A stretch of 64,000 nt of DNA from Ulvibacterium marinum (GCF_003626755.1 NZ_RBCJ01000004.1:495567-559566), one strand, 5' to 3'. Positions 35,147 through 43,679 are shown, numbered from the stretch's first letter. Notes: a model not told the origin generated them from the letters alone. A program made the numbers and translations.

Positions 35147-36535
35147 TTATAGCGTTATTGCCTTCACATTAACGAATTCTTTGATGCCAAAACCGCCATG
35201 CTCCCTGCCATAACCTGAATCTTTTACACCGCCAAAAGGCATGTTAGGATGTGCAAGTCCGAAAGAGTTGATATGTATCATACCAGTATCAAAGTGGTTT
35301 TTGGCCAATTCAATCGCCTTGTCCTCATCTTTGCTGAAAATACCTCCCCCAAGGCCAAATTTACTGTCGTTAGCAATGCGCATAGCATCTTTATTGTCCT
35401 TAGCTTTTATCAAAGACGCAACCGGGCCAAAAAGCTCTTCGCTATATGCTGGCTGGTCTGGAGTGATATTTTCTAAAACCGTGGAAGGGTAATAAAATCC
35501 AGTACCATCAGGTATTTTTCCTCCACATAAAATTGTTGCTCCTTTTTTGACACTTTCCTGAACCTTATCATGCAGTTCTTGCCTTAAATCCTTTCGTGCT
35601 ATTGGCCCCAAATCAGAATCATCCTTCATTGGGTCCGCTGCAACAATAGCTTCCATAATACCGACGAATTTCGTTTTGAACGCTTCGTAAACGCTTTCTA
35701 CAACGATAAATCGTTTTGCAGCTACACAGGTTTCTCCGTTGTTGTACAATCGCCCTTGCGCACAAATTTTGGCAGCTAAATCAATATCAGCGTCATCCAT
35801 TACGATGTATGCATCGTTACTACCCAATTCTAAAACCGTTTTCTTCAAAACCTCTGCGGACTTTTTAGCTACATGTTTTCCAGCCGCGGAGCTTCCTGTT
35901 AAGGTCACTCCTCTTACAAAGTCATTTTCAATAATCTTATCGGAAACATCATGTTCGATTATCAATACCTTAAAGAGGTCTTTCGGCAATCCTGCTTCTT
36001 CAAATACTTTATGCAACATAAGGGCAGAACCTGTAACATTCGTGGCATGTTTCAACAAGACGCCATTACCTGCCATTAAATTCACTATCGAATAACGTAT
36101 GGCTTGATACAATGGGAAATTCCAAGGTTGAATTCCATAAATCACACCAATGGGCGCATAATGAATTATACCTTTGCCGCCATCTGATAAATCTCTGTGC
36201 TCATCAGCCAATTCCTTTACCCCTATGGAAGCGGTATACTTACAAACTCCGATACACAATTCAATTTCTTGGTAACTCTGCTTTAATAACTTACCCATCT
36301 CATTTGTCATGAGCTCCGCGTAGGCGTCCTTATTTTTCTCTAGTGCCTTTCCTATTGCTTTAATTAGCGTTGCACGCTCTTCTAAGGTGGTCAATTTCCA
36401 TTTTAAAAATGCTTTATGACAATTCTCCACCTCTTTCAAAGCTCGGTTCTCCGTCATATATTCGTACTGCGCTATTGTTTTTTCCGTAGCGGGATTTATG
36501 GTCTCAAATCCTTTATTGTGCTCTTTGTTACTCAT
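35147..36535 (-). CDS. NAD(P)-dependent (succinate-semi)aldehyde dehydrogenase
   Basis: This 462-residue protein has the ALDH signatures: IQPWNFPLYQAIRY (cofactor region), VTLTGSSAAGKHV, catalytic Glu in LELGSNDAYIV and catalytic Cys in NNGETCVAAKRF. The length, the opening TINPATEKTIAQYEY and the ending PFGGVKDSGYGREHGG fit the succinate-semialdehyde dehydrogenase group (GabD/YneI-type), so it may oxidise succinate semialdehyde to succinate. The specificity is not certain. It follows the old-yellow-enzyme gene with an 83-base gap. Confidence 0.85.
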   Translation of the reverse strand: MSNKEHNKGFETINPATEKTIAQYEYMTENRALKEVENCHKAFLKWKLTTLEERATLIKAIGKALEKNKDAYAELMTNEMGKLLKQSYQEIELCIGVCKYTASIGVKELADEHRDLSDGGKGIIHYAPIGVIYGIQPWNFPLYQAIRYSIVNLMAGNGVLLKHATNVTGSALMLHKVFEEAGLPKDLFKVLIIEHDVSDKIIENDFVRGVTLTGSSAAGKHVAKKSAEVLKKTVLELGSNDAYIVMDDADIDLAAKICAQGRLYNNGETCVAAKRFIVVESVYEAFKTKFVGIMEAIVAADPMKDDSDLGPIARKDLRQELHDKVQESVKKGATILCGGKIPDGTGFYYPSTVLENITPDQPAYSEELFGPVASLIKAKDNKDAMRIANDSKFGLGGGIFSKDEDKAIELAKNHFDTGMIHINSFGLAHPNMPFGGVKDSGYGREHGGFGIKEFVNVKAITL

Positions 36536-36618
36536 TTTTCTATTTTTTACAGGGATTTTCTTTGGCGTGTTTCAACTTCTAAAAGTTTCCTTTTTCTCGC
36601 CGTCACTCTCACTTCAGT

Positions 36619-37746
36619 TTATGCTTCTTGACTTGCGTCAGCCCTAGAATAATCAGTGTATCCTTTTTTTCCGGTTGTGTAGAAGGTGCTTTCATCCCAT
36701 TCGGATAGTTCGCTATTGTTTTCAAAACGCTCCACCAAATCAGGATTCGACACATAAGGCTTTCCGTAAGCAACCAAATCTGCTTCACCACGTTCAATGA
36801 CCGCGTTACCTTTCGCTTGGTCAAATCCCGCATTAATCATTAAAGTTCCCTTGTACATAGGGCGGTATCTTTTGGCAATTTCTGTCTCAGCAAATGAGAT
36901 ATCGGAAACGTCATTAAAGGGCTCAGAAAGATGTAAATAGGCCAAATCGTAGTCCTTACCCAATCTGTTGATAATGTAATCAAAGGTGGGAATGGTCTCC
37001 TCATCCATAGTCATTCCAAAAATTCCGTGTAGCGAAGGATTCAGGCGAACACCAATTTGGTTTTCTGGCATTACGGATTTTATCCCATCAATTATTTCAA
37101 AAAGAATACGGGATTTATTTTCATCTGAACCGCCATATTCGTCAGTTCTCTTGTTTGAAGTACCGTTAAAAAACTGGTGTAGTAAGTATCCGTTTGAAGC
37201 ATGAATTTCAACGCCGTCAAAACCAGCCTCCACTGCATTTTTTGCAGCCGAAACGAAATCCGCAACCGTTCTCGTAATATCCTCCTTGGTCATTGCCTTA
37301 GGCTTTACTGTTTCTTTTTGACCCTCGGGTGTATATACACTAGCTTGTGGATTCAGCGCTGATGGGGCCAAAGGTAAATTCCCATTGTGGAAATCGGGAT
37401 GGGAGATACGTCCGACATGCCAAAGTTGAATGTAGATACGACCTCTTTTTTGATGTACCCTTTCGGTTACTTTTTTCCATCCAGCAACTTGCTCTTTAGA
37501 ATGAATTCCTGCAGTATTGATATACCCAACAGCTTCTTTAGATATTTGAGACCCTTCCGTAATGATTAAACCGGCACTTGCTCTTTGGGAATAATAGACT
37601 GCATGCAGGTCTTCTGTTGGACTATTGTGCTCATTTTCAGCACGACTACGCGTCATCGGCGCCATTACTATTCTGTTTGGGAGTTGAAGCTTTCCCATAG
37701 TAAATGACTTTAATAATTCTTGTTCAATTTTCATAGTAGCAATCAT
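36619..37746 (-). CDS. Old-yellow-enzyme family alkene reductase
   Basis: This 375-residue FMN-dependent TIM barrel begins LPNRIVMAPMTRSRAE (FMN-binding end of strand 1). It continues with the LIITEGSQIS segment, IQLWHVGRISHP, the active-site pair in VEIHASNGYLLHQFF (His and Asn), and GVRLNPSLHG, and ends in the phosphate-binding region. It matches the NemA/XenA-like alkene reductase group, which reduces C=C bonds of unsaturated carbonyls or nitro compounds with NADPH. An in-frame ATG four codons later (37734) is an alternative start. Confidence 0.85.
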   Translation of the reverse strand: MIATMKIEQELLKSFTMGKLQLPNRIVMAPMTRSRAENEHNSPTEDLHAVYYSQRASAGLIITEGSQISKEAVGYINTAGIHSKEQVAGWKKVTERVHQKRGRIYIQLWHVGRISHPDFHNGNLPLAPSALNPQASVYTPEGQKETVKPKAMTKEDITRTVADFVSAAKNAVEAGFDGVEIHASNGYLLHQFFNGTSNKRTDEYGGSDENKSRILFEIIDGIKSVMPENQIGVRLNPSLHGIFGMTMDEETIPTFDYIINRLGKDYDLAYLHLSEPFNDVSDISFAETEIAKRYRPMYKGTLMINAGFDQAKGNAVIERGEADLVAYGKPYVSNPDLVERFENNSELSEWDESTFYTTGKKGYTDYSRADASQEA

Positions 37747-38026
37747 TTTTTGAATTTATTTAAATCACGACTTCCCGATATATCGAATCTTCTATATGCA
37801 AATTCGACTCTTCTTCCTAGAAACTCTATGTCGCAATGTTCTCCTATATAAGACTTAAGTAATAATGTCATCTTTTCAAGGTGAATTCAAAGCTAGAGCG
37901 ATTCTAAAGGTCATTCTAACTGTATCGATAAAATTGCTGTCTTAAATGGGTGAATTTTTTATTCTATTGAATCACTGTATGTACCTTTTCAAAAAACTAT
38001 TTTCAAGATTTTAAAATTGTTATAGA

Positions 38027-38881
38027 ATGAAGACCACAGCTAAAAGTGATAAAGAGCAAAAGGAAAAATTTGTAGAAGAAATAGTAGAAAGCGAAAGTGA
38101 AAGCAATGGACAAAAATCTCAAGAAGAAATTTTAGTAGAACAACTGAGTGAAGGAATGGAAACCTTTGAACAGAAATCCCGAAAAATTTTTATCAGTTCT
38201 ACCGCTGCAGGTCTTGAAATCGGATTTAGCTATTTGTTAATCGCAATTTTGTATACCTTTCTAGCGGATAAGTTTTCTCTAAAAACACTACCGTATATTG
38301 TTGCCTTTGCCTACCCCGTCGGTTTTATTATGGTGGTTTTGGGCAAATCGGTTTTGTTTACAGAACAGACTTCGCTGTTAGCATTACCCGTACTACATGG
38401 AAAGCGTACCATAACTGAGCTCTTAAAATTATGGGGTTTGGTTATCATAGGCAACTTATTGGGGGGAGCGATCATTGCTTTGATAATTTGCTCTGTAGGT
38501 ACATCAATGGGTATAATTTCTGCTAAGAGTATAGCGGATATAGCGTTGCATGTAACACATCAAACTACCTTAACGATTTTAGGAAGCGCTACACTAGCCG
38601 GCTGGCTTATGGCGCTATTATCTTGGCTTGTAACATCATCAAACGAGACTATCAGTAGAATTTTCATTATCTACATGATCACCGCAGTTGTTGGCTTCGC
38701 TGGCTTTCACCATAGTATAGTGGGCAACATAGAAGTCTTGTCCGGATTAATTTTCACGAGTTCAATATCTTGGGTAGACTATGTTACATTTCAAGTTACC
38801 GCACTGGTCGGAAATGCATTCGGAGGAGTGTTCTTCGTTGCACTTTTAAAATACAGGGCATTTTCCGCAAATTTTCAGTAG
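38027..38881 (+). CDS. Formate/nitrite transporter (FNT) family protein
   Basis: This 284-residue protein has a long acidic N-terminal extension (~60 residues, many Glu and Ser) and then six membrane spans with FNT features: the AGLEIGFSYLLIA helix, YPVGFIMVVLGKSVLFTEQT, and GNLLGGAIIALIICSV with an Asn-Gly break. The second set of conserved residues is near the C-terminus (VTALVGNAFGGVFFVALL). The family moves small monovalent anions such as formate, nitrite or acetate across the inner membrane. It is a single-gene unit: a terminator follows at 38902. Confidence 0.85.
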   Translation: MKTTAKSDKEQKEKFVEEIVESESESNGQKSQEEILVEQLSEGMETFEQKSRKIFISSTAAGLEIGFSYLLIAILYTFLADKFSLKTLPYIVAFAYPVGFIMVVLGKSVLFTEQTSLLALPVLHGKRTITELLKLWGLVIIGNLLGGAIIALIICSVGTSMGIISAKSIADIALHVTHQTTLTILGSATLAGWLMALLSWLVTSSNETISRIFIIYMITAVVGFAGFHHSIVGNIEVLSGLIFTSSISWVDYVTFQVTALVGNAFGGVFFVALLKYRAFSANFQ

Positions 38882-38901
38882 ACCAGATGATACTGAAAGC
38901 A

Positions 38902-38946
38902 AAAAAAGGAAGTTTAGCCAAAAGACACAAACTTCCTTTTTTTTCT
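38902..38946 (+). terminator. Terminator after FNT gene
   Basis: AAAAAGGAAGTTT and AAACTTCCTTTTT form a long stem around AGCCAAAAGACAC, followed by more T. It begins ~20 bases after the stop codon. Confidence 0.85.
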
Positions 38947-39015
38947 TTTTCAATTATTTTCCTTCGTCACTGTTCACTTTACAAGAAAGGAGTTTCGAAA
39001 GATAGTGCAGTGCCA

Positions 39016-39404
39016 TTAAAAGCTTTTTCGCGATATTTCTGTACCTGTTGGAAGGCTTACATTGCCTTCATCTTCTGCAGTGACAAAAATTGCTTTTGGT
39101 TCAAAAGCCGAAACGGTTTCAAGCTCAACCTTTTCACCGTTTTCGGGATTTAACTGACCTACATTTTTGATTCCGTTTCATCAGTTTCAATCCATACTAC
39201 GTAGGTTTCTCTTGATGGAGAAAGTCTATCAGCAATGGCCAAGTTCTTCGCTGTAAGCTTTATCGTAAAATTATTATTGCCATCTTGTTTTTTTACCACC
39301 GTAATCTCCGCCGCTGGAACTTCATTAGACACGGGAAGTTGGATGGTTGAACCACATGAATTCAATAACAATAAAAGGGTAATAATAAATGCTGTATTTC
39401 TCAT
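39016..39404 (-). pseudogene. Frameshifted conserved lipoprotein gene
   Basis: The first part (39404-39165) encodes a lipoprotein: signal FIITLLLLLNSCGSTIQL (lipobox NSC), then VPAAEITVVKKQDGNNNFTI and RETYVVWIETDETESK. The frame then hits a TAG. One base shifted, the coding continues as NVGQLNPENGEKVELETV, FEPKAIFVTAEDEGNVSLP, TGTEISRKSF and stops at 39016. That continuation matches the typical C-terminus of these flavobacterial lipoproteins. The break is at a run of five A on the coding strand (39164-39168); six would restore the frame. A real one-base deletion, an assembly error or -1 slippage could explain it. Confidence 0.8.
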
Positions 39405-39762
39405 ATTCTGGTTTTATAAATCAATTTAAAAATTATTTTTGCTGGCAGAAAAAATTCCACTGCTGGATGTTTATTCTACTTTCCTTCAAAATTAAGGGAT
39501 TCACTTTAGCATTATAATTCCAAATGAATAAAATATTGATTCAAAAGCGAATGTTGAAAGAGATACTCACTAGCAATTTTTCAATTTGTAGATGAATTTG
39601 CATACTCTAACGATAGTTTTACAGGAAATTGAAACTTTTAAGAATGATTCAAATTCCCGGTGTGTTGAAGATTGTCTTCTGAAAGAAGTATTATCGGAAT
39701 GGAGGAGAATTTGCTAGAAGTAAGTCCTAAATGCATTAGATTAATAAACAAGCATGTATTAG
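39405..39762. other. 358-base intergenic region, no gene seen
   Basis: This AT-rich stretch separates the frameshifted lipoprotein gene and the small mobile-type genes. I find no reading frame, RNA or repeat that I can support. It may mark the edge of a degraded integrated element. Confidence 0.35.
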
Positions 39763-40035
39763 CTATAGAGACAAACCTTTACCCCTATTCTTGTTTTTAC
39801 CTTTTCTCTCAGCCTTAGACTTTATATTTCTAATTTGAACAGATTTAGCAAGTACTTTATTTTTTGAAAGTGCTACCTCATGAATATAATGAAGCATTCC
39901 GGCCTGTATCGCATTTGTTGAATTTTGTGAGGAATCTTGGCCTTTGAACATTGGGGTTTTCAAGTTCAATTCCTTGGCAATTTCGTACCCTAAATTAAAT
40001 GCCTTTTTATAATCCGAATCAATCCTAGTCTCCAT
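39763..40035 (-). CDS. Hypothetical protein beside an excisionase-like gene
   Basis: This 90-residue protein is soluble and basic at its C-terminus (SKAERKGKNKNRGKGLSL) with a helical N-terminal part (YKKAFNLGYEIAKELNL). I recognise no family. It follows the helix-turn-helix gene by only 9 bases, so the two are likely co-transcribed. The pairing of a small helix-turn-helix gene with a short unknown gene is common in integrated elements of Bacteroidota. The basic tail could bind nucleic acid. Confidence 0.55.
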   Translation of the reverse strand: METRIDSDYKKAFNLGYEIAKELNLKTPMFKGQDSSQNSTNAIQAGMLHYIHEVALSKNKVLAKSVQIRNIKSKAERKGKNKNRGKGLSL

Positions 40036-40044
40036 AATTATACA

Positions 40045-40314
40045 TTAAAAGGTTTCACGAGCGTAACTTTCCAAGTATTCATTTAGCGAATCACGGTCAT
40101 AAAGAATTATTTTCTTTTGGGGCTGGGTAAACCTGATTTTGCCTTCATCCCTTAATTTCTGCAAAGTTGTCGTGGATTTTATCCTGAGAATATGCATTGC
40201 TTCCTCGCCATCTATCCATTTATCCGGCATATCCCTTCTCTTGGCTTCAACGTGGTCGATTACCTTATCAAACAGGGCATAGAAAGCTTCTTCTTGTAGA
40301 CAGACTACTTGCAT
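40045..40314 (-). CDS. Helix-turn-helix (excisionase/MerR-like) protein
   Basis: This 89-residue protein shows the small DNA-binding pattern of element-borne HTH_17/excisionase proteins: an N-terminal helix (FYALFDKVIDHVEAK), then W-I-D-GEEAMHILRIKSTTTLQKL (the winged-helix recognition part), RDEGKIRFTQPQKKIILYD (wing) and NEYLESYA. Such proteins are typical in integrative and conjugative elements and genomic islands of Bacteroidota. No integrase gene is in view, so it is probably a leftover of a decayed element near the tRNA scar zone. Confidence 0.75.
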   Translation of the reverse strand: MQVVCLQEEAFYALFDKVIDHVEAKRRDMPDKWIDGEEAMHILRIKSTTTLQKLRDEGKIRFTQPQKKIILYDRDSLNEYLESYARETF

Positions 40315-40612
40315 AATCAGGAGAGGATGTTATAGTTTACAACAACTAAAAATTAATTATAAACTTCAAAAGCCGACAAATTATTGGGTGAACGGTTTAA
40401 AAAATCTATTAAATGAAATACTTGAAGGTAGATGACCCGTAGATAAACAGTAGATTAGAATCAAATAATTATCCTTCGGATAGGACTTTTCATTTTTGCC
40501 GATGAAACTATCAGGAACTTCTACTGAAGAATTAGTTGATAAATCAATTTAAAAAAAGCACGCTGAAAACTAAAAAGACAGTTACAAATAAATATAACCT
40601 TCTGATTTTACC

Positions 40613-40654
40613 CCCCCTTTTGGGATTGAACCAACGACCCTCTGATTAACAGTT
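40613..40654 (-). pseudogene. tRNA-Asn 3' fragment
   Basis: Read on the minus strand it gives CTGTTAATCAGAGGGTCG, the anticodon loop (GTT) and variable region of tRNA-Asn, then a damaged T-arm (GTTGGTTCAATCCC; the stem has a G-A mismatch). There is no acceptor pairing and no 5' half. This looks like the 3' half left by site-specific integration in a tRNA gene. Confidence 0.65.
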
Positions 40655-40757
40655 GATTTTATCTTGGTTAAAATCTTTTTCCCTGAAAGTATTTTTAAAA
40701 GACCTGTGTCTGTTGAGAAGCAAACTAACCCAAATGTACCTATGTTGTACCTGAAAT

Positions 40758-40786
40758 AAAAAAGCCGAGACATAAATCTCGACTTT
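40758..40786 (-). terminator. Terminator downstream of a tRNA fragment
   Basis: AAAGTCGAGAT and ATCTCGGCTTT form a hairpin with one G-U pair, with a T-rich tail in the minus-strand direction. It lies a few bases past the 3' end of the class II tRNA fragment. Confidence 0.6.
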
Positions 40787-40794
40787 CTCCTAAT

Positions 40795-40850
40795 TTACCT
40801 TAGGTGGGAATCGAACCCACACTCCAAAGGAACTGGATTTGGACTCAGTA
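40795..40850 (-). pseudogene. Class II tRNA 3' fragment (Leu/Ser type)
   Basis: The minus strand contains AAATCCAGTTCCTTTGGAGT followed by an intact T-arm (GTGGGTTCGATTCCCAC) and a short acceptor-like end (CTAAGG). The long variable region that can form TCC/GGA marks a class II tRNA, closest to tRNA-Leu. The D-arm and 5' acceptor are absent upstream. Confidence 0.6.
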
Positions 40851-41065
40851 GTAATTCTGTTTTAACCCTTTATAATAAAAAACTCTTTAGGGAAAATGAG
40901 AAGCTCCAGAAAAATGAATTTCCTTGAAAGGTCTTCCTAGATTCGAGTCAGTATCCCTGTCCGTCAGCTCAATCATTTCCTTCATTTATTTCATATACTT
41001 AATTGTCCGCTTTTTCAAATAGACAAAACACTTATTTGTTTGTCCATTGTTTGACCAAAACAAAA

Positions 41066-41092
41066 AATCCGTCTTCTAAAAGTCGGATTTTC
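41066..41092 (-). terminator. Terminator downstream of the Leu-like tRNA remnant
   Basis: AAAATCCG and CGGATTTT pair around an A/G-rich loop, followed in the minus direction by a T-run. It is placed 6 bases after the remnant's 3' end. Confidence 0.6.
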
Positions 41093-41097
41093 CCTTT

Positions 41098-41168
41098 GTT
41101 CTCGAAGAGAGACTCGAACTCTCAAACCTTGCAGCACTAAATCCTAAGTCCGGCTTTACCAACTCCAG
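41098..41168 (-). pseudogene. Degenerate tRNA-Leu
   Basis: On the minus strand the D-loop (GTTGGTA), anticodon loop CTTAGGA (anticodon TAG), a variable arm, and an intact T-arm (GAGAGTTCGAGTCTCTC) are present. The expected 5' acceptor strand (to pair with TTCGAGA) is missing and the anticodon stem pairs poorly. It is therefore not a functional tRNA as read. It ends with a usable terminator at 41066. Confidence 0.65.
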
Positions 41169-41239
41169 TAGCTATTTATTTCGCTACACATATAAAAATC
41201 CAACATCCAGATTGCGTGCAATCCGCGTGCAACCAAAAA

Positions 41240-41276
41240 ATAAAAAAGCCTTCCAATTTCTTGAAAGGCTTGATTT
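41240..41276 (-). terminator. Terminator after tRNA-Val
   Basis: AAGCCTTTC and GAAGGCTT form a hairpin read on the minus strand, followed by TTTTATTTTTT. It lies 8 bases past the 3' end of tRNA-Val. Confidence 0.8.
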
Positions 41277-41283
41277 TACTAAG

Positions 41284-41358
41284 TGGGCCCTACTGGATTC
41301 GAACCAGTGACCCCCTGCTTGTAAGGCAGGTGCTCTGAACCAACTGAGCTAAGAGCCC
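41284..41358 (-). tRNA. tRNA-Val (anticodon TAC)
   Basis: The 75-nt minus-strand sequence folds as a complete cloverleaf. The acceptor GGGCTCT pairs with AGGGCCC (G-T allowed), the D-arm is GCTC/GAGC with AGTTGGTTCA, and the anticodon arm CCTGC-CTTACAA-GCAGG gives anticodon TAC (valine). The T-arm is ACTGG-TTCGAAT-CCAGT. The CCA end is not encoded. A terminator follows at 41240. A broken partial copy lies ~35 bases upstream. Confidence 0.95.
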
Positions 41359-41383
41359 AAATAATCAATTTTTTCCTCTATCC

Positions 41384-41467
41384 GTCATAATTTTATGACA
41401 GCGGCTCTGAACCCCGTTCGAATGGATGAAATCCTTTCATCCGGGCGGGCAACTGAGCTAAGAGCCC
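41384..41467 (-). pseudogene. Broken tRNA-Val copy with an inserted hairpin
   Basis: Eighteen bases (41450-41467) are identical to the 5' end of the intact tRNA-Val, and ten more (41404-41413) to its D-arm end (GGTTCAGAGC). Between them are 36 extra bases containing a perfect hairpin (GGATGAAA/TTTCATCC). The remainder has a palindrome (GTCATAATTTTATGAC) where the anticodon arm should be. It is thus a partial duplicate disrupted in the D-arm. Confidence 0.7.
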
Positions 41468-41564
41468 TATAAAGATTTTCACCATACCACTATAGCAATA
41501 GCTTTCAGGCGGGTGCAAATATACTATAGTTTTTTTGTCGGCCAAAAGAAAAAATACGAAAAAA

Positions 41565-42776
41565 TCAAACCACCTCGGCCACAGTAAATGTACTTCCCCC
41601 AACGAAGATAAAATCCGTGTTAGAGGCATGGAGCAGTGCATTTTTTAAGGCTTCCGAAACAGAGCTATACATTTCACCCTCTAGCCTAAATCGAGAAGCT
41701 TGGTCCTTCAAAATAGAGGCGTCCAATCCTCGAGGAATATTGGGTTTGGCAAAATAATATCTTGCATTATTGGGAAAAAGTGGAAGAACGGTTTCCAGAT
41801 TTTTCTCCTTTACAAAACCAAGCACAATATATAATTTATCAAAATTCTGCTGTTTTACTTGATCAAGAACAATGGAGAGTCCTTCACGATTATGGGCCGT
41901 GTCACATACTACCCTTGGGTTTTGTTGTAGCACTTGCCATCTCCCCAACAGTCCTGTATTTTCTACGACATTCTCAAACCCCCTTTGGATATGTTTCTCT
42001 TCAATCTTAAAACCTTTAAGCTCCCTTAAAACGGCCACTACACCTTTAGCATTTTTAGATTGGTAATTGCCCGGAAGGGATGTCCCATATTCTTCCTGTA
42101 TTCTTTGGTCCGCAAATACAATCCTTGCATTACGTTCCGATGCAATTGATTTAAATACATCGGCAATTTCTTGCTGGTATTCGCTGATTACCACCGGAAC
42201 CTTCTCCTTAATGATACCGGCCTTTTCTATAGCAATTTTTGGTAAGGTATCTCCAAGTATGTCGGCATGGTCCATCCCAATGTTGGTAATCAAGGAAACT
42301 TCCGGCACTATAATATTCGTGGAATCCAATCGCCCTCCCAAACCTACTTCGACTATCGCAATGTCCACCTTGTTTTGGGCAAAGTATTGAAAAGCCATTC
42401 CGACGGACATTTCAAAAAAAGAGAACTGATGTTTTTCAAAAAAAAGTTTGTTCTCGTTTACAAAATCGACGACAAATTGTTTATGAATCGTTTCCCCATT
42501 GATCCTGATCCGTTCTCCAAAATCTTTGAGATGTGGTGAAGTATACAATCCAACTTTATAGCCCGCCTCTTGTAGAATGGACGCCAACATGTGGCTACTA
42601 CTACCTTTGCCATTGGTTCCGGCAATATGGATACTCTTGAATTTTTTTTCGGGATTATTTAGACGGGCAGAAAGGACCTTAATGTTATCCAATTTTCCAT
42701 TGAAAGCCACTTTACCTTTTTGTTGGTACATGGGTAGTTGGGCGAACATCCAATCCAAGGTTTCCGCATAAGTCAC
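41565..42776 (-). CDS. folC: Folylpolyglutamate synthase / dihydrofolate synthase
   Basis: This 403-residue Mur-ligase-type protein has the ATP-binding P-loop HIAGTNGKGSSSHMLASIL near residue 55, the FolC signature LYTSPHLKDFGERIRING and VGLGGRLDSTNI. The second domain has VCDTAHNREGLSIVL. It adds glutamate to folates (and dihydropteroate) in the cytosol. It starts one base after the stop of the upstream TonB-like gene, so it ends the gdh-nhaD-exbB-exbD operon. Confidence 0.95.
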   Translation of the reverse strand: MTYAETLDWMFAQLPMYQQKGKVAFNGKLDNIKVLSARLNNPEKKFKSIHIAGTNGKGSSSHMLASILQEAGYKVGLYTSPHLKDFGERIRINGETIHKQFVVDFVNENKLFFEKHQFSFFEMSVGMAFQYFAQNKVDIAIVEVGLGGRLDSTNIIVPEVSLITNIGMDHADILGDTLPKIAIEKAGIIKEKVPVVISEYQQEIADVFKSIASERNARIVFADQRIQEEYGTSLPGNYQSKNAKGVVAVLRELKGFKIEEKHIQRGFENVVENTGLLGRWQVLQQNPRVVCDTAHNREGLSIVLDQVKQQNFDKLYIVLGFVKEKNLETVLPLFPNNARYYFAKPNIPRGLDASILKDQASRFRLEGEMYSSVSEALKNALLHASNTDFIFVGGSTFTVAEVV

Positions 42777-43679
42777 TTATTCCCCTAATTTGAAGTTGAC
42801 CACCACAAAACCAATTTGTTGGCTTGGAGCATTGGAATCCAGGTTCCATTTGTGCTTAAAAGCTGTCTTTCTGGCTGGATCCAATAGACAAGGATCATTA
42901 TTGGTAGTTCCTTTTACGCCCGGTGTAGCACTTACTACATTACCATTTCTATCCACAACGATTTTAACGACTACCCTCCCCTCCTGGTTACAGTTCTGTT
43001 TTTCTTTGCCCTTGCTGACCAAAGATCTTCCGTTAAGTCCGTAACCTCCTGTGCCGCTACCAGAGCCCGGACTTCCATAATAACTTGTAGCATAGGGATC
43101 ACCTTCAGGTGAGCCTTTGTCACCGGCTATATTATCATCCCCTTCCGAGCCGGAAGCATTGCCATCGGATTTGTTAATACCACCAATAAGTTCGTCCAAT
43201 TTTTTCTTTTTGGCCTCTCGTTCTTTTTGGGCCCTTTCCTCGGCTTCACGTTTCTCACGAGCTATCCGCTCGGCTTCGGCCTTAGCTTTTTTAGCAGCTT
43301 CATCCGCCTTTCGCTTTGCTTCCTGTGCCTTTTTTATTTTGATGGATTCCTCGTTTTCCTGGGTAAGGACTTTTTCGGCAGCCGGCTCCTTTTCCACTAC
43401 CTCTTCTTCCACTACCTCTTCCGGCACGGCGGTTTCTTGAACTTCTTCAGGCTCATTGGGAGGTTCTGGGATATCAACTGGTTCGGATTTTATTTTTTCT
43501 TTGGGTTGCTGGTTGCCCATTCCAAAATCCATAGTCCCGAAATTTACGGAAATACCATTTTCAATGGGAGGGTCCATGTAGGTGAGGCCTATATAGAATA
43601 ATATAAGCAGTAACACACTTAACAACAAAGTGGTAAGCGTGAATGATTTTTTCTTGTGTCTCGTATCTAAAAATGACAT
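42777..43679 (-). CDS. TonB/TolA-like energy transducer protein
   Basis: This 300-residue protein has a short cytosolic N-terminus, one span (LTTLLLSVLLLILFYIGLTY), a Pro/Glu-rich stretch (PVDIPEPPNEPEE), a long Lys/Ala/Glu coiled-coil-like part (residues ~115-165) and a C-terminal domain with EGRVVVKIVVDRNGNVVSATPGVKG. This is a TonB-like layout in which the end domain contacts outer-membrane receptors. It overlaps the exbD stop by one base and completes a TolQ/ExbB-ExbD-TonB set. The long Lys/Ala-rich helix is closer to TolA than to classical TonB. Confidence 0.85.
   Translation of the reverse strand: MSFLDTRHKKKSFTLTTLLLSVLLLILFYIGLTYMDPPIENGISVNFGTMDFGMGNQQPKEKIKSEPVDIPEPPNEPEEVQETAVPEEVVEEEVVEKEPAAEKVLTQENEESIKIKKAQEAKRKADEAAKKAKAEAERIAREKREAEERAQKEREAKKKKLDELIGGINKSDGNASGSEGDDNIAGDKGSPEGDPYATSYYGSPGSGSGTGGYGLNGRSLVSKGKEKQNCNQEGRVVVKIVVDRNGNVVSATPGVKGTTNNDPCLLDPARKTAFKHKWNLDSNAPSQQIGFVVVNFKLGE

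Larger units (their letters stand above)
40315..41283. other. tRNA scar zone without protein genes
   Basis: About 970 bases hold no convincing reading frame. They contain three broken tRNA 3' portions on the minus strand (Asn-like at 40613, class II type at 40795, Leu-like at 41098). Terminator hairpins at 40758 and 41066 lie just downstream of the second and third fragments. The sequence between them is AT-rich and otherwise featureless. Confidence 0.6.

Noticed and set aside
39405..41283. CRISPR array or tandem repeat array
   Set aside because: The repeats seen are tRNA pieces and terminator hairpins, not regularly spaced direct repeats.
41384..41467. Second functional tRNA-Val
   Set aside because: The D-arm is interrupted and there is no anticodon arm; only parts match the intact tRNA.
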